Shown one piece after another: positions 33,892 through 46,271 of a DNA stretch of 64,000 bases. The position numbers and the translations under genes are program-made. Origin of the DNA: Panax quinquefolius (lineage: Eukaryota > Streptophyta > Magnoliopsida > Apiales > Araliaceae); the NCBI GenBank assembly GCA_020205615.1, contig CM035167.1:138026568-138090567 (forward strand), written 5' to 3'. The notes under the pieces are model-generated. The model was not told where the DNA came from, did no database searches, and worked only from the letters and a program-made list of their open reading frames with translations. Position 1 is the first letter of the stretch, and every line of letters begins with the position of its first letter.

Positions 33892-36800
33892 TTACAAATG
33901 CAAGAGATTTGATATCAAATTCCAGCCCATCCATGTCTTTTTGTCAGGAGTTACAAAATTGAGCTGAAACATCTCCTTAGAAACATGCTCCCCGGATTTG
34001 CAAAATCCGACCAGCTTCGCAACAATTTCAGCACTCTCTCCAACATGTTGCATGTTAAGAGGGTCTGTCCACAACTTGTTCACCAGTTGCAGCCTCCTCT
34101 TCTGTTTTCCTTCTGGCGGGATATCCCATTTTAGGTAAAGCATTTCTCTTTCGTCTCCACTTAGTTTTGAGCTAACCCTTTTTGCTAGATATTCTCTCTC
34201 CTGCTTAAGGGCCTTAATACTGCAGTGAAACCAAATGAGTACGACCTGGAGAGAGAAAAATATTTTATTAACATATTTGTTAAAATACCTTGATGAAACA
34301 GAGCCAGCAGGTTCATCGCCTAAGAGTGCTGCGCTTGCATTGCCAAGCTCAGCCAAATGTTGCTCCAACCATGTCAACCTTCTTAGCTCAACTTCTATAT
34401 ATATCTGATCAGCGGGGTCGCCTCTGAATAACATGTAGAATTGTGTACGATGAACAATTGACACATGGCACAAATGCCACAACATGATAATTTGCTTTCT
34501 CTGTTCCTCAAACACCAAGTGCCATGACACAAGAGATTGATCGACTATATCAGTCTCATCGTTTGCATCCTCATTTGCCTCCAGCTCCAAGACCTGATAC
34601 CATTAATTAATGACATTGCAAATACTCTAATTTAGAACGATTAGAGTGATATCAACAACAAATATATAAATTAGATACTGTCACTATGTGCCACATAAAA
34701 TGGTGTAGAGCGAGAAGTGCTCAAAGAAGCTTTTGCTACTTTTGCATTAGTCAACTTACTTTATGTCCAAGACAAAAACAAAAGTAACTTAACTCTACAC
34801 ATAAATGCTCTAATCTTATTCAAGTCAGTGATCCAAAAAATCCACCAAGGACGATGATGGGAAGGTCAATTCTTTCGTGTAAAGCTAGGAACAGATAACT
34901 AATTATATTATACTTGTGACCAGGGGCGGATCCAAGAATTTTTCCCAGTAGGTGCGGATTTTAACTAATTTTTTTTTTGTTAAAGTTAATTAAAGAAAAC
35001 TTGAACTAATCATAATTATGTTTACAAATTGCAATAAATATTCATAATCCAAACTAAAAAAGGAATTTCAAATAAAAAATATTTAAATACAATTTAGAAA
35101 CTTATTTCGGTTACTTGTCATAGTTCAATTTGAATGATTCCCTAAATACTCAAAGCCTCAAACTAAATTTGTTTTCTATATTCAAACAAAACTATGAATT
35201 AATTTAAAAGTATAAACTAGTTTTGTACTTCTAAGATTTCACCAAACCTTAAAACTAAGAAGATTTTTGTACTTGTATTTAGAATTGGTTTATCAAATTT
35301 ATTTTGCCACCTCCAAGTTTTACTCTTCCATTAATCTACCACTTTGAATTTATTAATTTAAATATATACCCTTCCCTTGTAACTATAAAAAAGTTACAGC
35401 GGGGCAGCTGCCTATGCTTAAACGATCCGCCCCTGCTTGTGTCAGCTGCTGAAACCATGTGAGATCAAAACATGTCATACCAACTATGTTGATGATACAA
35501 TCTAGTCAGCACAAATCATATGCTACAACGGATCACTGGATCACTCTAACAATACAAACAAAGGGACGCTATTCTGATGAAGACATGTAAAGAGTATCCA
35601 GACCAACCAGCCATTATCAGAAAAGATAATGTAAAGAGTATCCAGACCAACCAGCCATTATCAGAAAAGAAACTGAAGTTCATACCATATTCTGTGGATC
35701 TAATTCGTTGAAAGTATATAGAAGGAACAAAAAAGAAAAATTCACCTGGCAAACGAGAAGCTGCTTTTGATATTGGAGCTTCGCCACCCGTTCTTTCAGC
35801 TCAGTGACATATGCTTTGATGCTCTGTATATTCTCCTCAGCTGCAGTCTTGAACATCTTCTGCATTTTCTTTACATTTACTGAGTTTGATCGTCGTGATG
35901 CAGGAGTACCCTCCCTTGACGAGATACGATTACTACCCTTATGACTCTTCAGAGGAGTGGCCTTGTGCCTGTGGATTGCATCACTACCAGAGACAGAATC
36001 ATTACTCTCTGGGGTCCTGTTCTCGATTTCGTATTCCATTAGTTTGCGTGAAGAGAGTGACCATGGAGATCGTATCAAATGTGGCATATTAGGTGTATTG
36101 CTCAAGCTAAAAGGAAGGATCTTTTTCTTTCTCAACTGAGTCTTGCACTCAGGAGTCTCCTCACCAATTGGGAAATACGTCACCAATCTGTCTAAGGATT
36201 TCTGAACATTCTCAAGCTTCTCTTCCAAAGATGCAATATTGCTTCCTTCAGAATTCAACCTAGTGATCTCTTCCTTCAGGCTGGCTTTATCCTTGATCTC
36301 GATTGCCTCGGGAATAAAACTAACTGCATGCATGTCCTTTATATCTGACAGAAGCTTTGCTATGGTTTCAGTAGCGCCTTGACTCCCCAGTCTGTGAGAT
36401 GCCACCTCCTTGTGAAGTAATTCAAGTGCATGGGTTGCTTCTTCGCCAAGCTGCCTCTGCAGTATCTCAAGTTTTCGAATTTCATGCACCAGCATGGATG
36501 GATCTGTAGAAGTAACTGACTGCCTCACCATTAATTGCCTTCCACATGCCTTTCTTGACAAGGTTTCTGTAAGATGTCTGCTGGTACCTGCTTCGTTCTC
36601 GGTGGTAAAAAAAGGCACTTGGCTACTTGACGAGAAGGACCGCATTCCTTTGAACCCTGAGTGAGTTCTCACAGAGGGGGGGACAAAATAAGAAAATACA
36701 TATATCGTAAATAGAAATGCTTGACCATCTATCTTGCAATCTGAAATTTAAACATTTCCCAAGAGAGTGATATTAACAAAAGCATCACTCTTTTTTTTGG

Positions 36801-39800
36801 TTTAGCTAACCTTTGGCTCCTTTGCTTTTCTTTCTTGTTCAAGTTGGGATTCTGCAAGGTCTCTTTGACGCTTTAGCTCATTCATCTCTCTCTCCATCTG
36901 CAAATCAAACATTTCTGAAGTACTAAGCAAGATTGATATTGCAAAAACACCATTTTATGTTTACTATGTCAAACACCCTCTCCCCCCAACACACACACAA
37001 AAAAAACACAAAAACACATACAAAATACTCAATTCAATTATCCAAAACTAGTTTGGGTTGGGTGAAACTGAATCCATATGAAACAGTCAAAGTAGAAAGA
37101 CAAGGACAAAATTAAGGAATGAAGCAGATAAAAATGCAAAAAGACAGTAAAATAATAAATAAAAGAAATGCATGAAAATTAATAAAAATACACCCAAATA
37201 AATAAATACACATTCATATATAAAGTAAAGAAGAAAATAAAGTTAAATAAATACACTCCGCATGAAACATACCCGCTGGATCTTCAGGTCTTTCTCCATC
37301 AGTAAAGACCTTAAACATATAGAGGAAGAAGATTCTGGACTTTGCAGCTCTGCTTCAAGTCTGGCCACTTCCTTTTGCAATTGCTTCACTAATTGCTTGT
37401 CTGCAACAACCTAACAATGCAAGTTGATTGGTAGCATAGAACCAACAATTTGTTGATGATCATTGAAGGCAAATATTATATTCCAGGTAGCAGACAAACT
37501 ATTCTGATAATCTCTAACAATTGAGTTAAAAAATCAGCCCAAGTGTGTCTATACTCGATATAGATGTTTCACGTATTTATAAAAATAATTATAACTAACA
37601 TACTGTAGTACATTATAGGCAGAGTGGTATAATAAGAAAGAATATGCTCTCACTAAGTAAACTTATTTGCTTCTCCTACCATGTTCACTTGGGCGCTGTT
37701 TGTAACTTCCTTCGCACTAGTTGCAAATGAGAGCGTGTTTCGTGATTGCTCCACATGACTTAAAGCAGGACTCATAGTACATATTATTGCTGTTCGCGCA
37801 TTTCCTCCCAATGAAGGTTGCAATATTCTCGTCAATTTTGAATCTCTGTACGGTATATGTCCACTCCTCTTTCCACCGCTGCATTAAAAGTCCGACAAGT
37901 AAAAGATCAATGGCATTTGATTCTTGAATTTTTCAGTTACCAGATTCTACCTTGACATGCATACTCAGAATCTTGGATGTGCAAGTTTTAACCATAGATT
38001 CAGGGGAAAAGAAGAAACGAGGAAAATATTCTTAATATTATGGGATCATTATCAAAAGCTTGTTATAAAGTAATAACTAATACCTTAGCTTTCTAATCAC
38101 AGTTGTTAAAGTCAATAAGCTTCGGTTTATATGACTTCCTTCCTTTAATCTAGTACCATCTGCGTTTGTTTGAGATGAGCGCTCATTCCCAGCAAGATCC
38201 ACGAGACTCTGCATAATTCCAAAGTTCTAATAAGAAAAAATTGAAAATAGTTAACTGGAAAAGATATATTGGGTTACTCAAGGCAGACAATATACCAGAC
38301 TTGCTAAGAAAGAGCTTATTCGTCCTGTATTTTCCCGCATACTACTCTGAATGGTCTGAATAAAAAAAAAAGTTGAATAACGAGGTAAATATGTTAGTCA
38401 CATTCATGGGAATGAACCGTCTAATTTATTACATAACTTGGAGTCTGGAGACTAAAGTTTACAAATAACCTTAGGAACCAGACACAAAGTATATACTGGA
38501 TACATGTCGTCCATTCTATCATCTTACATGCTGAAGTATACAAAGAGACCATGAAACATCTAAATCAATTAGAAGAATGGAAATATGCAGACCCTCTAGA
38601 CTATTTATTATACGTAGTATAAAAAAATAATTGAATCTTGCAGAAGTGGACTTTTCAAACAAATACAGAAGTTGCTTTTTAAGTATTTAGGACAGCATTT
38701 ACAAAAGAAGCAAAACCAGATTCAAGTATTAATCTAAAAAAAGAAAAAAACATTCTAAAAACGGAAGAAACATATTTTATGCAGGATGTAAGGAAGCTTT
38801 AACATATAACTGCATCCACTTCCAACGTGAACTCATAAAGATAAAAAAAATTAAAGGCAGAAAAATAGTTTTCTTCTCTATAAACAAAACATTAGTCAGT
38901 AAGTTGTATAGACTATTAAATTCCAGGCTACATTAACTATATGATCTATCTCATGATATAGCAACTCTTCAGTGGTAGTAAGCATCACCATCCAATGTCA
39001 TAGCAATGGAAAATTTTTAATAGTTGATATCAACCTCCATCTGCTTGTAACTAATTGTGCTGATGTATAACTTCAACCTTAAAGCACCAAAGAGACGTGA
39101 ATATTATTAAGATTTAGGATTGCAGATGAATAAATTACCAGCATAAATAAATAAAGTATATAAAGAGATGCCTGAGGAGAAACGTAAGGGAAACACTACT
39201 TTGATCAGGTGGACGACTACTAAATGCATGTATACTCATGCAAAGTCATTTGACATGTGTTCCAGGCTTCCAGCTCTTAATGGAAGAAAAGTAAAAGAGG
39301 GATAAAAAAAGAAAGAAAAAAAAGAAGAGCACCAATGCTATTCAGCTCAAGAATGGATGGAATATTTTTTTTGGAGGGGGGAGGGAGGGAGAGAGAGAGA
39401 GAGAGATTATACTAAAGAATATTATTGTGTAATAGATTTCGTATGTTTTTAATAACTTAAAAAAAGGAATTTGAAAAGGCATTAATAATAACTGAAGAGG
39501 AGTTACCAGCCTGATTATCTGATGTGATCTTGAGCTTTTATCATTCAAAGCAGTTTCACCCACATGTCTTTGAGCTGCAAATGTAAAGACAATAATGATT
39601 AGTATGAAACAATATGTAAAACCAATAATGATTCATATGAAAAAATGATATCGGAAAGGAATTTTCGAAGATGTATAATGAAGCATCATCTTTTGTGTTC
39701 CCTTGCAAATTTCATAATTCAACAATAGGATGGGTCAAGATGTTCATATAATTTTATGAATCCATGTTATGGCAACAATATCAAATGTCTATAATCATTG

Positions 39801-42800
39801 GAGTATCTCAATATGTAAGTTTAGATATGTCCTTGGCTTTGTTCAGACTGGTTGATCAAGTTCCCCTAAAGACATGACACTAGGATGACAAATTTGCAAA
39901 AAATAAGGATTCTTCACTGTTATGATTAACAATACAAATTGTGGACTTCAAAGGAAAATTAGAAGGAACAGAGGAAAAAAATAGAAAATGGTGGAAAGAT
40001 TTGAATTGATAAGAAGTAGTTTACAGAATTAGGTTGCAACTCAGAATAGAAACTCTCAAAAATTACATACCCTCCTCTCTCCTTTTCTCTCCTTTTATAG
40101 ACCAACACTACTAACTAACTTTCCGCTTTATTCTTGTTTTCTATTATCCAAATTTGTAATATCATTTATTTAAATGCTCAATAGCTGATCATAACACTAC
40201 CCCGCCTCTAAAATTGTCCTTGTCCTCAAGGACTAAAATCAAAATCTGAAATTGAGAAGTCATCTGTTGGCCATCTTCCCATGAAGCATCCTCTTCATCA
40301 TTGTTTGCCCAATGTATAAGGAATTCAATCTTAGGTCCGTTTCTTGAACTTGATCATTCTCTATCTAAAAGCAAAGAATTGGGGTCACCTTTGGTCTACC
40401 ATCGCGCAAGAATGGGAGGTAATGTAGAGCTAATTGTGCATGAAGCCCAATCTATTTTTTTAAGTAATGAGACATGGAAGACATTGTGAATTTGGGCAAG
40501 TACTTAGGTAAGTCTAGCTTATAAGCTACTGATCCCAGTTTTTCGAGCACTTTATAGGGTCCATAGTATCTGGGTGCCAGTTTAAAATTGGACCTTTGAG
40601 CCATACTGGATTGTTTGTATGGTTGGAGTTTAAGATAAATTGAGTCTCCACTTCAAATTTTCTCTCGATCCTACGTTGATCCGCATAATTCTTCATCAAA
40701 TTTGAGCTTGTAGTAGTTTGGTCCTCGGATCACCAAAACTACACTCCTTTCCTTGATAAACCGTCAACAATTTGGAATCTTTGTAGTCTCAATCTGATGA
40801 AAATTCAAGTGAGGTGGAGGTAAGCCAAACAATGCCTGGAAAGGAGTACACTGCAAAGCTGTATGGTAGTTAGTGTTATACCACCATTGGGCCAAGCTTA
40901 ACCAGTTCCACCATTTCTTTGGATGTTCACTACACATACACCTCAAATAACATTCCAAACACCTGTTTAACCTCTCAGTTTGGCCATCCGACTGAGGGTG
41001 ATAAGCTGTACTCAAACTGAGTTTGACCCCTAGCTGTCTGAATAGAGTTTGCCAAAATGTACTCATAAATATTTTGTCCCTATCTGTAACAATGTTCTGT
41101 GGCAATCCATGAATTCCATAGATGTGATCAATGAAAACCTTTGCAATGGTGCTAGCGATGTAAGGATGGTGTAAACCAATAAAATGAGCAAACTTGGAAA
41201 ATCATCATGATAACTAGTATAATGATTCTTTCCCTCGAATTTGGCAAACCTTCGATAAAATCCATGGAAATGTCAGTCCAAGGCTTGTAAGGTATCTCCA
41301 AAGGTTGGAGTAGTCCTGAATAAGGAGTGGTTTCAGTTTTGTGTCTTTGGCAAACTTCACATTCCTTTACCCAAGTTTTAACATCTACTGACATAGTATT
41401 CCAACAAAAATAAGTTCCCAATCTTTTGATAGTAGCTTGAATTCCAGAATGACCCCCTAATGGACTATCATGGAATGCTGCAAAAAGGGTCTTTCTAAGG
41501 TTGGTTTGAGAACCTACATATATCAACCCTTTGTACCTTAAAATACTTTTTTGCAACATGAAATGAGGCTCAGAATCTGGTTGAATGCTGATTTGTTGTA
41601 TTATGTTTTGAACATATGCATCTCCGTCATAAGTATTGTTGATTTCTTTTTTATCCAAGTAGGAATAATTCTGTAATTGCCATAGCTTTAACCAATTCTT
41701 CCTCATAATCCCTTTTGGATAGGGCATCTGCCACTACATTTTCTGTTCCTTTCTTGTAAGTGATTTCATAGTCATATCCCAACATTTTACTCAACCATTT
41801 CTGCTGTAAAAATGTAGAAAGCTTTTGCTCCATAAAAAATTTCAAACTTTGATGGTCAGTTTTAATGATGAAGTGAGTTCCTATTAAATAAGACCTCCAC
41901 TTGGTTATAGCTTGTAAAATTGCTAATAGCTCTTTTTCATAGACAGATAACCCTAGATGCTTTGGTGCCAAAGCTTTTTGCTCAAAAATAGGCTAATGGT
42001 CTTCCCCCAGCATTAATTAATCGCCCCAATTCCTTTTGAGTGGCATCGGTTTGATAACAAATGGTCGAGTGAAATCGGCAAAGCTAGAACAGGAGTTGAA
42101 CTCATAGCTTCTTTTAGGGATTGAAAAGCCTTGGTAGCTTCAGAGTTCCAATGGAATTGATCCTTTTGCGTAGTAGCTTAGTCGATGGTCGAGCTATCTC
42201 TCCATAATTCCTAATGAATCTCTGTAATATCCGATTAACCCAAGAAATCCTCTCGAGAGCTTTAATTGATTTTGGTTACGCCAATTTATCATATTAGCAA
42301 TCTTGTTTGGGTCTGCAGAGACACCATGTTCGTATACCAATATGGCCTAAATACTCCACACAGGATTGAGCGAAAAGAACATTTTGAAAGCTTGGCATAC
42401 TGATGTATTCTTTTTAAGGATGGATAGTGCCATAGTCAAATGTTGCACATGAGAGGATGATTAGAGGTCGTAGATTAGGATGTCATCAAAGAAAACAAGA
42501 ATAAATTTTCTTAAATGTGAAGAGAACACACGATTCATGAGAGCTTGGAAAGATGCTGAGAGCATTTGTAAGGCCAAAAGGCATTACCATAAATTCATAG
42601 TGGGCTATGTGTGTCCTAAAAGTCGCTTTTAGGAACATCAGGTGGGTACATTCTGATTTGGTGGTAGCCAGCTCTTAAGTCCAATTTGGAATAGATTGTT
42701 GAACCTTTCAACTCATCCAACAGTTCCTCAATTATAGGAATAGGAAATTTATCCTTAATTGTGATTTTATTCAACTCTCTAAAGTCCACACAAAACCTCC

Positions 42801-45800
42801 AAGTTCCATCTTTTTTTTAACCAATAAAACTGGGGAAGCAAAAGGACTCTGACTTGGCTGTATGATCCCAGCCTCTAGCATTTCATGAACAATTTTCTCA
42901 ATCTCAGCTTTTTGTATGTGAGGATATCTGTATGGTCTAATGGTGAAAGGATCTGATCCAGTCTTCAATGGAATGTGATGGTCATGATTTCTTTGAGGAG
43001 GTAAAGACTTTGGCTCTTGAAACACATCTTCAAAAGTATGTAAAACTTGCTGAATCTGCGGTGGAATGTGTTCTTTTGTTTCTGTAGCTCAAATACTTGC
43101 TAATAATGCCACTAGTCCCTTTTCCAAGCATCTCAGTAAGTTAACGGCCGGTCATCATAGACACTGCACTGCGGTGAGTGCTTGTCCTTTGTTTCTCATC
43201 AATATAACCTTGTCCTTTCCCACAGAGAAACTCAAGGTTAATTTATTAAAGTTAAACACACAATCACCAAGAGTATTTAGCCATTGTACCCCTAAAACAG
43301 CATCACACCCTTTCAATGGAATCAGCCTCATATCTGTACAGAACTTATGTCCTTGTGAAATCCATTCAAATTCCTTACATCTTTCTGTGCACAACATTCT
43401 ATATCCATCTGCCACACTGACTTGCATAGGCTTGTCCTCTTCTAAGGTGCAATGCAACTTCTCAGCTGTGCTACTGTTCAAGAAATTATGAGTACTACCA
43501 GTGTCAATAAGGAGTATAATTTCCTTTCCTTTCACAGTTGCTTTAATTCTTAGTGTGGTTTCTGAGGTATTTCCATTTAAGGCATGCAAAGAAATAGCCA
43601 TTTCTGTTTGATGCTCTACACTGTCATTGCTTACTTTAATATCTGGTTCTTCCTTGTATTCTTCTTCCCACTCATCATCTCCAATGATCATATAGATCTG
43701 TTTAAACTTGCACCTGTGACCTTGTCTGTAAATCTCATCACAATTAAAACATAATCCTTTTTCCCTCCTAGCTTGCATTTCACTGTGTGTGAGTTTTTTA
43801 ATTTGACCACCAATATTGTCTTTTAGATTTCCCCCTCCCATATTATAGTTATTTCCTTGAAACTGTGGCTTGACCACTTTGTTGCTCACAGTACTACTTT
43901 CTCCACTGTTCCCTACAGGTCTGTGGAAGGTTGAGTTAGGTTTATTCCTCTTGGAAATAGCTTCAACAGTCATCTCTTGGACTCTAGCTGCTGCAATAGC
44001 TTCAGTCAATTTACGAGGTTTAAGCAAGCTGACAAATCCACCTATTTCATCCCTTAATCCTCCTACAAAGCATTTTACAAAATATGTTTCATCCAATCTC
44101 GGATGCTCAAACCTCAACCAAAGCTTCGAAGGTATTCAAATTTCTTCCGATATTGACTTCTTGAAGAAATAAAGTTAGTCTATGAATTCAACCAATACAC
44201 TTTACTACGTGAAATATCTCCAATCTGGTTTCAACATCTTCAATCAATTGTTTCCAAGACACATTTGAATTAGATTTAAAATATGCTAGGAACCAAGGCC
44301 CTGCCTCCCCCTCCAGATGAAGAGCTACACTCCTTAGTCTCATCATATCATTCATAGGATGAATTTGAAAATAATGCTCGCATTTCATGATCCAGTTTTT
44401 AACATCTACTCCATTAAAAATTGGAAAGTCGAATCGAGGACAAAAATTCCTTTGATTTGCATTTGAATTAGTTTCTACACCTCCTCCAACATTAATATTC
44501 ATTTCTCCAGAAGATTCAGAATGTTGATCATGAGTAGGACCTTTACCTTTGAGATTTCGGTGAAATTCTGCCATCATAAGCTCCATAGTACTTTGCATCT
44601 GCTTCATTCCTTCGTTAACATCTTCTACTGTGCGCTGCAGCTGATGATGACTATTCATCAGTTCTTGTACACGTGAATCAGTGTTTCGAAGACCTTCCTC
44701 CAATGTCTCCTTCGAACGAGTTCCTGCCGCCATTGATGAGTTCTTAATTCCAAGGATCGATAGCTCTGATACCAATTGTTATGATTAACAGTACAAATTG
44801 TGGACTTCAAAGGAAAATTAGAAGGAACAGAGGAAAAAAATAGAAAATGGTGGAAAGATTTGAATTGATAAGAAGTAGTTTACGTAATTAGGTTGCAACT
44901 CGTAATAGAAACTCTCAAAAAATTACATACCCTCCTCTCTCCTTTTCTCTCCTTTTATAGACCAACACTACTAACTAACTTTCCCGCCTATTCTTGTTTC
45001 CTATTATCCAGCTGTAATATCATTTATTTAAATGCTCAATAGCTGATCATAACATTCATTGTCACATTAAACCAAACTAATGGATTACCTTCACAAATAC
45101 CAATTAAGTGCAAGTGTTGATCATCCAAAATAACCTCTTCGGTTAGTTTCTCCACAATCGTCCCTTTCTGCATTCAAAGAGAACATTCTATTACAGACAT
45201 GTTGGGCAAGGAACGAAAATTTTCACCTTCAACAAAACTTCTAAAGTCTTATTATAACTCAGGATCGTCCAAAACACGAAGGGAACCAGACTCGCGGTTC
45301 AAGAGGTCTACCACAGACTCATTGTAGATTTCTAGAGCAGAAAGTTTTAGAACAAATTCCCTTTCCAGCGTCTGTGATGACAAAATTGAACCAACTCAGA
45401 AGTTTATTGCAAAATTCAACCTAACTAAAAGACAATTTTTCCAGCAAGATGTCTACTGCTTCAATTTGGTTAATCACAATAGCATAATAACATATTGTGA
45501 AATTGTAGCTTACATTCTTGATGTGCTCATATATGTCCTTGACAGCGTTTTCAGTTATTCCCCTCATAGTAAATGTCTTACCACTGCTAGTCTGACCATA
45601 TGCAAAAATTGTTGCTGCAAAACAAAGGAGGACCAGAAGTTATAAGTATTAATAATTTGAATGACTAACCAAATAATGCTGATGCAAGCAGAACTGAAAT
45701 ATACAGTGACACGTGTGAATGTCTGTTACAATTAATTCCATTCAGAGCAGAGAGAGCAACATCTTTTGCCCCTTCTTCATAAACCTTCTGAGTCGAGCAG

Positions 45801-46246
45801 GTTGGATCAAAAACTTTATCTGACACATAAAACATAAAAAATAAAAAGCTTTATTTGATAAATTGATAAACAAATTAACTAAAGTAAAGATTAAATAAAA
45901 TTATAGTGTTTGGATCCCTCACAAATCTAATCTCTCCCACTTAATAGATATCAACATTAGTACAAAAACAAGAGAAAAACATGACAAGATACTTGTACAG
46001 TATAGATATACCAAATGTATATGGGTTGTTCATATGCCGCTCGTGATTTAGATTACGAGAAACAATTGTCTGGCCATCTGTACAATCCCAGGCAATAAGA
46101 TCATAGGCTGCTAGTTCTTTGGGGCTCAATGGCCTCAGACGAACAGTTACGAGTATCTTCTCCTCAGTAATTTTTGGACCACCTGGAGTACATGAAGGAG
46201 TCCTCCTGATCTTCGACGCTGGTGTGCTTGGTGTACTGACTGTCAT
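33892..46246 (-). CDS. NACK2: NACK2/TETRASPORE-type kinesin-7 for phragmoplast cytokinesis
   Basis: Fourteen coding exons, minus strand: 46012-46246, 45730-45819, 45514-45614, 45258-45371, 45089-45167, 39507-39574, 38296-38355, 38084-38208, 37680-37878, 37273-37410, 36811-36897, 35746-36656, 34289-34593, 33892-34219. The N-terminal motor has [20 protein letters not shown], the P-loop GQTSSGKT, switch I NDKSSRSH, switch II VDLAGNE and [14 protein letters not shown] neck/coiled coil and stalk follow, then the NACK C-terminal domain ending [10 protein letters not shown]. Length is about 946 aa if two one-base gaps are corrected, near tobacco NACK2 (family knowledge). NACK kinesins carry and activate the NPK1 MAPKKK at the phragmoplast, and the NACK2/TES branch acts in male meiotic cytokinesis. 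Oddities: exon 4 lacks a phase-compatible GT donor (GAG/TTATAA at 45253-45260), and exon 12 has a one-base frameshift in the A run 36607-36613. The intron 45088-39575 holds a Ty3/gypsy element. Confidence 0.92.
34921..35435. mobile_element. hAT-type MITE in a NACK2 intron
   Basis: Terminal inverted repeats CAGGGGCGGATC at 34921 and GATCCGCCCCTG ending at 35435. The flanks cttgtgac (34913-34920) and cttgtgtc (35436-35443) form an 8-bp target duplication with one mismatch, the hAT signature. The body is 515 bp, AT-rich and non-coding. It lies in the intron between exons 34289-34593 and 35746-36656. Confidence 0.88.
35585..35672. repeat. 44-bp perfect tandem duplication in a NACK2 intron
   Basis: 'atgtaaagagtatccagacc' begins at 35585 and at 35629. 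The 44-bp unit is repeated exactly, about 75 bp downstream (transcript sense) of the 35746-36656 exon's donor. Confidence 0.9.
39918..40196 (-). repeat. 3' LTR of the gypsy element
   Basis: 279 bp, the downstream LTR in element sense. The adjacent inner stretch at 40197-40215 reads, on the minus strand, as a purine-rich AGAGGCGGGGTAG tract that fits a polypurine tract. Confidence 0.92.
40200..44733 (-). pseudogene. Degenerate gag-pol of the gypsy element
   Basis: Domains in element order: Gag core (44733-44188, WIMKCEHYF region); zinc knuckle [14 protein letters not shown] (about 43751-43710); aspartic protease [11 protein letters not shown] (about 43520-43490); reverse transcriptase from 43025, with the catalytic FFDD near 42494-42482; RNase H (41971-41651, TDHQSLKFF); integrase with HHCC finger (CEVCQRH, near 41350) and DDE residues in [16 protein letters not shown] and SDGQTERLN; and a C-terminal chromodomain-like segment (EDASWED, about 40270) ending [10 protein letters not shown]. 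The frame is broken repeatedly: after Gag, at an A8 run (42811-42818), in RT near 42555, and at least twice in integrase near 41200. It cannot encode a working polyprotein as printed. Confidence 0.9.
44777..45054 (-). repeat. 5' LTR of the gypsy element
   Basis: 278 bp, followed in element sense by the Met-tRNA primer site. It is about 96-97% identical to the other LTR by eye, so the insertion is not recent but is still well preserved. Confidence 0.92.
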
Positions 46247-46271
46247 CTTTACAAACTCTACCAAAATCCTA

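Larger units (their letters stand above)
39918..45054 (-). mobile_element. Ty3/gypsy (chromovirus-like) LTR retrotransposon in a NACK2 intron
   Basis: LTRs 39918-40196 and 44777-45054 are about 280 bp each and start TGTTATGATTAACA and end GATCATAACA. They differ at roughly ten positions. The flanks ttcac (39913-39917) and ttcat (45055-45059) are a 5-bp duplication with one mismatch. Inside the right LTR, gctctgataccaat (44763-44776) is the complement of the initiator Met-tRNA primer site TTGGTATCAGAGC, so polarity is minus, the same as the host gene. The domain order protease, RT, RNase H, integrase marks Ty3/gypsy. Without it the intron would be only about 0.38 kb. Confidence 0.96.

Noticed and set aside
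43066..44172. Plus-strand frames of 100-141 residues
   Set aside because: Antisense to the gag-protease region of the gypsy element. The minus-strand domains are unmistakable.
44763..44776. tRNA-like 'gctctgataccaat'
   Set aside because: It is only the primer-binding site complementary to initiator Met-tRNA, next to the LTR, not a tRNA gene.
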